From Candidatus Aminicenantota bacterium (GTDB taxonomy: Bacteria > Acidobacteriota > Aminicenantia > UBA2199): a stretch of 5,553 nucleotides of DNA. The translations under genes were made by a program, and so were the position numbers. The notes beneath the pieces were generated by a model that was given only the letters and a program-made list of their open reading frames with translations, was not told the DNA's origin and searched no databases. The stretch spans positions 1 to 5,553 of the forward strand of contig JAPKZM010000148.1 of the NCBI GenBank assembly GCA_026393775.1. Reading direction: 5' to 3'. Positions 1-4,085 of this stretch are shown here, one piece after another (the stretch's first letter is position 1; each line of letters begins with the position of its first letter).

Positions 1-527
1 TGACCTTGCCGGTGGAAATGCTCATCGCTTATCCCGACCGGGTCAAATTCACCATCGATACCCCCGGAGGCCAAATGGTGATGCGCGTGTGCAACGGCAA
101 GGGCAAGGCGCAGACCCCGCAGGGGATCTTCTCCCTGCCTGAGCCCCAGGTGAAGAACATGCTGGAAAACATGATGCGCGACCCGATTTACGTCTGGCAG
201 AACCTGGACAAGTACCAGGTGCAGTGGCTGGGCGAGAAGAAGTTCTACGACCAGGACGCCTTTGAGCTGCTTCTCACAGGTCCTGTCAGCTGCCATTACC
301 TCGTCGACAAGAAGTCGCTGCAGATCGTCGGCTGCCAGTATCAGGGGATGACGCAGAGCGGCCCGGCCGCCATGGAGGACGCTTCCTCCGATTTCCGCGC
401 CGTGGACGGTGTCGTCCTGCCCTTCAAGAACGTGGCCCGGGCCGACGGCCAGATCGCCACTGAAATGACCATCAAGGAAATAAAATTAAACGTTGCCGTC
501 AGCGAGGCCGATTTCAAGAGCGAATAA
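1..527 (+). CDS. LolA-like / lipoprotein-sorting-like protein, C-terminal part (5' truncated)
   Basis: The gene is open from the window edge; the first complete codon is at 3, giving 174 visible residues before the TAA at 525-527. The TTG at 8 and ATG at 18 have no Shine-Dalgarno sequence and are probably internal, so the true start lies upstream. The visible part is rich in alternating beta-type sequence: PDRVKFTIDTPGG near the start, a central LLLTGPVSCHYLVDKKSL segment, then VDGVVLPFKN and a closing EMTIKEIKLNVAVSEADFK. This order (surface strands, a 'conversion' strand with a polar residue, a VDGV-LPFK strand, then an IK-IKLN-V-F ending) resembles the C-terminal half of the LolA/LppX-like fold used by periplasmic lipoprotein carriers, and the similar tail seen on some secreted zinc-protease-like proteins. 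This is recognition by pattern, not by search, so the substrate is unknown. It is convergent with the next gene, 29 bp apart, with no clear terminator between them. Confidence 0.75.
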   Translation, partial: TLPVEMLIAYPDRVKFTIDTPGGQMVMRVCNGKGKAQTPQGIFSLPEPQVKNMLENMMRDPIYVWQNLDKYQVQWLGEKKFYDQDAFELLLTGPVSCHYLVDKKSLQIVGCQYQGMTQSGPAAMEDASSDFRAVDGVVLPFKNVARADGQIATEMTIKEIKLNVAVSEADFKSE

Positions 528-556
528 AAACAGGTCCGGGCGCTATTCCTCTTTAA

Positions 557-1603
557 CTATTCCCGTACCAGTTCCACCCTGCGGTTCTGGGCGCGGCCCA
601 GCTCGCTGGCGTTGTCGGCGACAGGCTTGCCGGCACCGAAGCCTTTTGTTTTCAGGCCGCCGCTGTCGATCCCCCCGGCCACCAGGTATGCCTTGACCGA
701 GTCGGCCCGCTGCTGCGAGAGGGTGAGGTTGTGGCTACCGCCGCTAAGCGAGCCCGACCAATGGGGGCAGCCACCGACTTCGCTGCTCAGCTTCTTCCCC
801 TCCCAATCGCCGTCGGGGGCGCCTTTTTCCTTGCCGCTGGTCCACCAGTAACCGCGGAAGCCCTTGCCGTCGGGAGCGAAGACCATGACGGCCAGCCCCT
901 GCTTGTTCCCGCCGGCCTCCTGCCAGGCGATCTTCATCAGCCTTCCTTCGATGGCGCCGTTCAGCAGCCCGTTATCAAACTCGTAGCAACCGACCAGAGC
1001 CGTCCCCTGCTGGCGCACGTGGAACTTGGAGTAGCTGGAATCGTAGGTGCCCGAGATGTTCTCCAGGGGGGCGCCGGCCGGGGGCATGGATCCGTAGCCG
1101 CGAAAGGAGAGAAGCTCGGTCCAGGACTCGCTGCCGTAATTGGCATGGATCGTCAGTCGCAGCCAGCGGCCGTTGACCGCCTTGGCCGCCTTGAAGCCCT
1201 GGCGATCGGTACTGTCCTTCAGCGTGGCTTTCAGGACGGTTTCGAAGCCGGTCTTCATTGAAGTTGCCGAAACTTCCACCGAAATGTCCTTGGCGCTGGC
1301 TCCGTCGTCGTCGACGTGGGCGTTGTCGAATTCGAAGCGCTCGACAACGGCGGGAGCGATCATCTCGAAGACGAAGACGTTGCCTTTCGTATTGCCGGTT
1401 TCGCAGGCCCAGCCCGTTTCGGGGCTGTCGTCGAGCAAAGCGGCCACCGGCCAGCCCGAATATGCCGCCGGCTCCAGCACCGGCAGCGTCCCTTCGTGCA
1501 GTGAAAGCAGGTTGATCGTATGTTTCTGTTCCTGGCCGGAAGCCAGCTCACATCCCCAGCCGAAGGCCATGACCATCATGAATATCCAGATTAGTCTTTT
1601 CAT
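557..1603 (-). CDS. Exported discoidin-like protein with truncated OmpA C-terminal domain
   Basis: The protein has 348 residues. ATG at 1603 is fixed by a strong Shine-Dalgarno (GAGGAGGG, about 1607-1614). Residues 1-23 form a signal peptide: MKR, a hydrophobic core, then ELASG before Gln. Cys18 follows GWG, a poor lipobox, so signal peptidase I is likelier than lipoprotein processing. Residues about 40-170 look like a discoidin/F5-8C-type carbohydrate-binding domain (AALLDDSPETGWAC, then NGRWLRLTIHANYGSESWTELLSFRGYG). Residues about 180-282 are a beta-rich domain (ISGTYDSSYSKFHVRQQG, GCYEFDNGLLNGAIEGR, FRGYWWTSG, DWEGKK, GGCPHW). Residues 291-348 match the second half of an OmpA peptidoglycan-binding domain (NLTLSQQRADSVKAYLVAGGI, then GRAQNRRVELV). 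The first half of that domain, including the Asp that contacts diaminopimelate about 15 residues before Arg299, is absent; Gly284 stands there. Probable place is the periplasm or outer-membrane face. Ligand unknown. Confidence 0.9.
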   Translation of the reverse strand: MKRLIWIFMMVMAFGWGCELASGQEQKHTINLLSLHEGTLPVLEPAAYSGWPVAALLDDSPETGWACETGNTKGNVFVFEMIAPAVVERFEFDNAHVDDDGASAKDISVEVSATSMKTGFETVLKATLKDSTDRQGFKAAKAVNGRWLRLTIHANYGSESWTELLSFRGYGSMPPAGAPLENISGTYDSSYSKFHVRQQGTALVGCYEFDNGLLNGAIEGRLMKIAWQEAGGNKQGLAVMVFAPDGKGFRGYWWTSGKEKGAPDGDWEGKKLSSEVGGCPHWSGSLSGGSHNLTLSQQRADSVKAYLVAGGIDSGGLKTKGFGAGKPVADNASELGRAQNRRVELVRE

Positions 1604-1752
1604 CTTCCCTCCTCAAGCGAACAGGTCCAGCATACCGCCGGGCGGGTCGATTGTAAAGAGAGAGGTTGCTTACGTAGCGCAGCCGGGGGAGGTTGACCCC
1701 GTTTATAAAGGGGAGGGGAGCCTGCTCGCTTTAACGGTTGATGGCTTAATAC
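1604..1752. other. Gap between the YidB gene and the discoidin/OmpA-like gene
   Basis: This 149-bp spacer holds the promoter at 1629-1657 and the Shine-Dalgarno of the downstream gene. It also contains G/C blocks (GGGG-AGGTTGA-CCCC and CCCC-GTTTATAAA-GGGG around 1686-1713) that could form short alternative hairpins. No T-run follows them on the minus strand, so I do not call a terminator. Confidence 0.4.
1629..1657 (-). promoter_or_regulatory. Sigma70-type promoter for the discoidin/OmpA-like gene
   Basis: On the minus strand, TTTACA (1652-1657, 5 of 6 to the -35 consensus) is followed by exactly 17 bp and TATGCT (1629-1634, 4 of 6 to the -10 consensus). Transcription would begin near 1622, leaving a leader of roughly 18 nt that contains the Shine-Dalgarno. 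The placement suggests this gene is transcribed separately from the YidB gene upstream, although read-through from that gene is possible because no terminator is visible between them. Confidence 0.55.
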
Positions 1753-2154
1753 TTAAAAAAGCCCCTTGAGGATTTCCAGCCCCTTTTCGGCCAGGTTGCC
1801 GCCCTGGGGAATCTTCCCCTGCGGCGTCAGCTTGTTGATGATGTCGGGGAGGTACTTGGCCAGCTGGCCGCTGGCTTTGCCCTTGGAGATGCCGGCGGCC
1901 CCGGCGATTTGCTCGAGCAGGTTGTTGCCCAGCCCCTTCTTAACCTTGCCGGGGGTGATTTTCTTGTTCGGCCCGGCGCCGATCCAGGACTCGACGATAT
2001 TCCCCAGCCCCTTGTTCTTGAACATCTCCAGCAGCCCCGGCAAGCCGCCGGTCGGGCCGTTGGGGTCGAGCAGCACTTTGATTCCCGATCCGAGCAGGTC
2101 TGAGTTTGGGGTCTTGGCGCCGCCGCCTAGAATACTTTGCAACAGTTCCAGCAT
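1753..2154 (-). CDS. yidB: YidB family (DUF937) protein
   Basis: The protein has 133 residues, close to the E. coli YidB length of about 132. ATG at 2154 follows AGGAGGG with a 5-nt spacer. Family landmarks are in order: GGLPGLLEMFKNKGLGNIVESWIG (residues 36-59), an Asn-Lys loop with ITPGKVKKGLGNN (66-78), EQIAGAAGISKGKASGQLAKYLP (81-103) and DIINKLTPQGKIP (104-116). There is no signal peptide or membrane segment, so it is probably cytoplasmic. The family is widespread but its biochemical role is not established; I infer none. The C-terminal tail after PQG (117-133) is a short predicted helix. It is divergent from the small membrane protein at 2328-2498, with the two promoters back to back, so shared control is possible. 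An ordinary, intact family member; the confidence is for the family, not a function. Confidence 0.9.
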   Translation of the reverse strand: MLELLQSILGGGAKTPNSDLLGSGIKVLLDPNGPTGGLPGLLEMFKNKGLGNIVESWIGAGPNKKITPGKVKKGLGNNLLEQIAGAAGISKGKASGQLAKYLPDIINKLTPQGKIPQGGNLAEKGLEILKGLF

Positions 2155-2213
2155 GTGGTCCCTCCTTCTATAGATTCGTGAGTGTCCCTTTGTCCATGGT
2201 CTTCCACAAGGTG

Positions 2214-2242
2214 ATTCTAGAAAAGAGAGTACCCGTTGTCAA
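2214..2242 (-). promoter_or_regulatory. Near-consensus sigma70 promoter for the YidB gene
   Basis: On the minus strand, a perfect TTGACA (2237-2242) is followed by 17 bp and TAGAAT (2214-2219, 5 of 6). An A/T-rich run at about 2249-2263 lies just upstream of the -35 box, where an UP element would sit. The start would be near 2207, giving a leader of about 50 nt before the ATG at 2154. This is the strongest promoter-like sequence in the window. Confidence 0.75.
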
Positions 2243-2265
2243 GGCAGGAAAAAAATAAATTATGC

Positions 2266-2294
2266 TTGAAAATCCGTTTTGCATCTGCTACCAT
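2266..2294 (+). promoter_or_regulatory. Promoter for the small membrane protein gene
   Basis: TTGAAA (2266-2271, 5 of 6) is followed by 17 bp and TACCAT (2289-2294, 4 of 6), which is preceded by TGC, an extended -10 element. The start would be near 2301, about 27 nt before the ATG. Its -35 box lies 23 bp from the -35 box of the opposite yidB promoter, and both flank the same A/T-rich tract. Confidence 0.5.
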
Positions 2295-2327
2295 TTTTTT
2301 AATCTGATTTTTCTTAAGGAGGAAGCA

Positions 2328-2498
2328 ATGAGACTGAACGCACCGAGCAAATTTTCCTGGCTCATCGCCCTGATCCTCGGCGTTCTGAGCCTGGTTTCCT
2401 ATTTCGTGGCCATCCCCTTCGTCTCCCTCAACCTGTACTGGTTCATGGGCGCTGGCTGGCTGCTGCTGATCCTGGCCACTTTCCTCAAGGGGCTGTAG
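2328..2498 (+). CDS. Small two-helix membrane protein, 56 residues
   Basis: I place the start at ATG 2328, not the in-frame ATG at 2262, because TAAGGAGG (2315-2322) sits 5 nt before it and the upstream codons overlap the promoter. The protein is a short charged N-terminus (MRLNAPSKFS), a first hydrophobic helix (about 11-31, WLIALILGVLSLVSYFVAIP), a short turn with Ser-Leu-Asn, a second helix (about 37-53, LYWFMGAGWLLLILATF) and the end LKGL. Lys8 before helix 1 and Lys54 after helix 2 are consistent with both ends facing the cytoplasm (a helical hairpin). There is no catalytic motif. It resembles small inner-membrane proteins of unknown role found in many bacteria; no function is assigned. 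It is monocistronic as far as can be seen, divergent from the YidB gene. Confidence 0.85.
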   Translation: MRLNAPSKFSWLIALILGVLSLVSYFVAIPFVSLNLYWFMGAGWLLLILATFLKGL

Positions 2499-2518
2499 CC
2501 GACCCAACCGATCTTTTT
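2486..2518 (+). terminator. Weak possible terminator after the small membrane protein gene
   Basis: The end of the gene can fold as GGGGCT...AGCC...CCC across the stop codon, and six T follow at 2513-2518. The stem is short and interrupted and is separated from the T-run by about 8 nt, so this is only a candidate. Confidence 0.25.
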
Positions 2519-2641
2519 TCTGTTACTGGCCTGCTAACACACCGTCTTCCCGCACACCTGCTCGCGATTAGGGCGATGGATGCGCTTTCACTGCGGCCTG
2601 TTTTACTGCGGCTCAGTTCGCGCAGATGTTGATCATTCGGT
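2499..2641. other. Intergenic spacer with no gene seen
   Basis: This is the stretch between two gene 3' ends. It contains a direct repeat of ACTGCGGC at 2590-2597 and 2605-2612 (15-bp period) and no convincing terminator for the AraC-type gene on the minus strand. A 65-codon reading frame on the minus strand crosses it but lacks a ribosome site and overlaps the AraC-type gene, so I do not call it. Confidence 0.4.
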
Positions 2642-2983
2642 CTAATCGTTGACCAGCTTGCGGTAGCGGCCAGGCGATTCACCCCAGTGCTCCTTGAAGC
2701 GGCTGATGAAGTACTGGCAGTCGGCGTAGCCCAGATTCGTGGCCAACGCCTTGACGGTCAGGTTCTGGTCGCGCAGCAACTGGCGCTCGGCCCGCAGCAG
2801 CTTCTGGTGTTTGATGAAGGTGGCCAAGGTCATCTTGCGCTCGCTGTGGAAAGTGCGCGAGATGTGGCAGCGGCTGAGCTTGAAGCGCTCGGCCAGCTTT
2901 TTGATGGTCAGGTCGGCGATCCTGTCTTCGGGCAATTGGACCACGTAGCGGAAGATGTCGTCGGTGATGTTCTTGCTTTTCAC
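2642..2983 (-). CDS. AraC-type transcriptional regulator, stand-alone DNA-binding domain
   Basis: With GTG at 2983 as start the protein has 113 residues. That GTG follows AGAGGAG with a 5-nt spacer, the best ribosome site here. ATG at 3001 (six residues longer) and TTG at 3034 are alternatives with poor sites. The whole protein is the double helix-turn-helix of the AraC/XylS family: helix-turn-helix 1 (LTIKKLAERFKLSRCHISRTFHSERKMTLATFI) and helix-turn-helix 2 (LTVKALATNLGYADCQYFISRFKEHWGESPGRYRKL), with the hallmark G-Y-x-D-x-x-Y-F-x-x-F-K-x-x-G-x-S-P-x-x-Y-R. There is no N-terminal sensor domain, as in MarA/SoxS-type regulators, which are controlled by their own level. It therefore probably acts as a small activator or repressor whose signal enters at transcription. 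Targets are unknown; the palindrome-rich stretch immediately upstream is a natural place for control of its own gene or of the divergent amidotransferase gene. Confidence 0.9.
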   Translation of the reverse strand: MKSKNITDDIFRYVVQLPEDRIADLTIKKLAERFKLSRCHISRTFHSERKMTLATFIKHQKLLRAERQLLRDQNLTVKALATNLGYADCQYFISRFKEHWGESPGRYRKLVND

Positions 2984-3010
2984 TACCTCTCCTCTGTTCA
3001 TAGATATGCC

Positions 3011-3023
3011 CTTGCTAAGCAAG
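3011..3023. promoter_or_regulatory. 13-bp perfect palindrome upstream of the AraC-type gene
   Basis: CTTGCTAAGCAAG has 6-bp arms around one central base and lies 9 bp upstream of the alternative ATG at 3001 and 27 bp before the preferred GTG. It could be an operator or a small leader hairpin of the regulator gene. Confidence 0.35.
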
Positions 3024-3120
3024 TGAGTTGCCAAAACGGGCAGACCGGTTTGAGACCTTTACTGGAAAAGGCTTTTCAGCTAAAAGCAGTGGATTGGGTT
3101 TTCAACTTTCCGGCGTAAAT

Positions 3121-3137
3121 TGTCCCGTTTTGGAACA
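3121..3137. promoter_or_regulatory. 17-bp palindromic site 1 (putative operator)
   Basis: TGTCCCGTTTTGGAACA has 6-bp arms (TGTCCC/GGAACA, one mismatched pair) around a 5-bp spacer. It is nearly identical to site 2 (14 of 17 positions) and shares its left half with site 3. It is nested in a 9-bp inverted repeat, GGTTTTCAA at 3097-3105 and TTGAAAACC at 3147-3155. Confidence 0.55.
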
Positions 3138-3199
3138 GCGGTCAAATTGAAAACCTTGGAAAGGCAATGCGAGCAACGATCCGGCCTCTTTTTATCGAA

Positions 3200-3216
3200 T
3201 GTTCCATTTTGGGACA
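3200..3216. promoter_or_regulatory. 17-bp palindromic site 2 (putative operator)
   Basis: TGTTCCATTTTGGGACA has the same 6-5-6 architecture, with the single mismatched pair in the opposite arm relative to site 1. It starts 79 bp after site 1 and overlaps the candidate sigma54-type -24 element at 3210. Confidence 0.55.
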
Positions 3217-3225
3217 CCCCTGGCA
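3210..3225 (+). promoter_or_regulatory. Candidate sigma54-type (-24/-12) promoter toward the amidotransferase
   Basis: TGGGACACCCCTGGCA agrees with TGGCACG-N4-TTGCA at 9 of 12 defined positions and keeps the essential GG-N10-GC (3211-3212 and 3223-3224). An overlapping weaker alternative, TGGCAC at 3221 with GC at 3234-3235, also keeps the spacing. A start near 3236 would give a leader of about 120 nt. Site 1 would then be centred about 107 bp upstream, a usual distance for an enhancer-binding activator. Chance matches of this quality are not rare, so it stays tentative. Confidence 0.3.
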
Positions 3226-3276
3226 CCATGACGGCCGGGACGTTTGCCGCCCAATGATTTTATAGGTTATTTCGAC

Positions 3277-3307
3277 TGTCCCATTTTGCTACAAAATACT
3301 GGGGACA
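3277..3307. promoter_or_regulatory. 17-bp site 3 extended into a longer inverted repeat
   Basis: TGTCCCATTTTGCTACA (3277-3293) matches the left half and core of sites 1 and 2 but has a degraded right arm. A better partner arm lies further on: ATTTTG-CTA-CAAAAT forms a perfect 6-bp inner stem and, after a 4-nt bulge, GGGACA (3302-3307) pairs with TGTCCC. It begins 77 bp after site 2 and ends 49 bp before the amidotransferase start, so in RNA it could be a leader hairpin. Confidence 0.45.
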
Positions 3308-3356
3308 ATGCAAAGTTCTATTGCTAAACAAGAAGAAAAATTTTAAAATACCATTC

Positions 3357-3962
3357 GTGAAAAAAAAACTTTTGTTCATCAACTGCTACCGGGAAGAGGC
3401 CGAGAAGAAATTCGAGACCTATCGGGACTGGCTGAACGCCGGGGCGGAAGCGGCCGGAATGGCGCTGGAGATCGCAGTCGCCGCCGACCGGGATTCCCTC
3501 CCATCCGGTTTCGAGCCGGCCGTGACGGTCGTTTCCGGGTCGCAGAAGATGGTGGCCGCGGGGGAGGTTGAAACAGCGCTGTGCCGTTTCCTGGCGGCCG
3601 CCCGCCGTCCCCTTCTAGGCGTCTGCTACGGCCACCAGGCCCTGGCCGCGGCGTTCGGCGGCCTGGTCAAAAAGGACAAGCTGGCGCACCTGGGAAACGA
3701 AGAAATCCATCTGATCCGGTCGGGGGGAATCTTCCAGGATTTTCCCCGGGTCTTCAAAATGGCCGAAAGCCACGAGGAGATCGTGGCCGACAACCGTGCC
3801 CTGACGGCGAATTTCAATCTCCTGGCCGTGAACGCCTCCGGGCAGGTTGAGGCGATCGCTCACCGGGAATTCCCGCTGTTCGGAGTGCAGTTCCACCCGG
3901 AAAAGTCGCGGGAACTGGGAATCAAATTGCTCGCCAATTTTCTGAAACTTTCAGCCGACTGA
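3357..3962 (+). CDS. Class I glutamine amidotransferase (GMP synthase-like), stand-alone
   Basis: With GTG at 3357 the protein has 201 residues and begins VKKKLLFINCYRE, a typical first strand. A TTG at 3321 would add 12 Lys-rich residues; neither start has a visible Shine-Dalgarno. The glutaminase triad is intact: nucleophile Cys90 in GVCYGHQALAAAFGG, His180 and Glu182 in FGVQFHPEKS. A MAESHEEIV segment (135-143) matches the SH strand of GuaA-type amidotransferases. The fold should release ammonia from glutamine for an acceptor domain, but no synthetase domain is fused and none is adjacent, so the acceptor is unknown. Near the N-terminus, YREEAEKKFETYRDWLNAAG-type sequence replaces the short loop of GuaA. 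It could also act as a hydrolase on gamma-glutamyl compounds, as other stand-alone members do. It is convergent with the peptidase gene. Confidence 0.9.
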   Translation: MKKKLLFINCYREEAEKKFETYRDWLNAGAEAAGMALEIAVAADRDSLPSGFEPAVTVVSGSQKMVAAGEVETALCRFLAAARRPLLGVCYGHQALAAAFGGLVKKDKLAHLGNEEIHLIRSGGIFQDFPRVFKMAESHEEIVADNRALTANFNLLAVNASGQVEAIAHREFPLFGVQFHPEKSRELGIKLLANFLKLSAD

Positions 3963-3973
3963 ACTACGTGATG

Positions 3974-4051
3974 CGTTAGGCGTTATGCGTGAAGAGAGAA
4001 AACAATAGTCTAAATATTTATGGTTTTTATTCTTTCGCATAACGCATAACG
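3974..4051. repeat. Inverted repeat built on a 7-bp tandem motif
   Basis: The left arm (3974-3993) is CGTTAGGCGTTATGCGTGAA. The right arm (4034-4051) is TTCGCATAACGCATAACG, its complement apart from one mismatch and a 2-nt bulge. Each arm contains two units of a 7-bp motif (GCATAAC on the right arm). The 40-nt loop is A/T-rich. It lies between two convergent genes and could serve as a two-way transcription stop or be a small dispersed palindromic element. No T-run follows the stem directly. Confidence 0.65.
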
Positions 4052-4085
4052 AAGTTTTGGCGGTTCGTTCACACATAACGAAGTT
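4045..4085. repeat. 12-bp direct repeat reaching the peptidase stop codon
   Basis: CATAACGAAGTT occurs at 4045-4056 and again at 4074-4085, 29 bp apart. The first copy overlaps the right arm of the inverted repeat. The last base of the second copy is part of the TGA (minus strand, 4085-4087) of the peptidase gene. Confidence 0.6.

Larger units (their letters stand above)
3002..3356. promoter_or_regulatory. Palindrome-rich divergent regulatory region
   Basis: This 355-bp stretch has no credible gene and lies between the start of the AraC-type regulator (leftward) and the amidotransferase (rightward). It is less GC-rich than the genes. In order it holds a 13-bp palindrome (3011-3023), TGCC-AAAACG-GGCA (3029-3042), GCTTTT-CAGCT-AAAAGC (3071-3087), a 9-bp inverted repeat (3097-3105 with 3147-3155) and three related 17-bp palindromes (3121, 3200, 3277), the last extended by GGGGACA at 3301-3307. 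No good sigma70 promoter is evident in either direction. Confidence 0.6.

Noticed and set aside
731..1261. A 176-codon plus-strand reading frame, and several others within 557-1603
   Set aside because: They lie opposite the exported protein gene, lack ribosome sites and domain patterns, and are explained by the GC-rich codon use of the real gene.
1686..1713. Hairpin of G and C blocks as a terminator for the YidB gene
   Set aside because: The stems are only 4 bp, compete with each other and are not followed by a T-run on the minus strand.
2262..2327. Upstream ATG extension of the small membrane protein
   Set aside because: It has no Shine-Dalgarno, overlaps the promoter, and the downstream ATG has an excellent ribosome site.
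2217..2507. A 96-codon minus-strand reading frame opposite the small membrane protein
   Set aside because: Its low-complexity Gln/Glu/Asp content is the antisense of a hydrophobic protein, and it covers both divergent promoters.
2485..2682. A 65-codon minus-strand reading frame after the AraC-type gene
   Set aside because: It overlaps the end of the regulator gene in another frame, has no ribosome site and shows no recognisable motif.
3002..3307. CRISPR-like array
   Set aside because: The repeated units are only 17 bp, diverge between copies and have long unrelated spacers; no cas genes are present.
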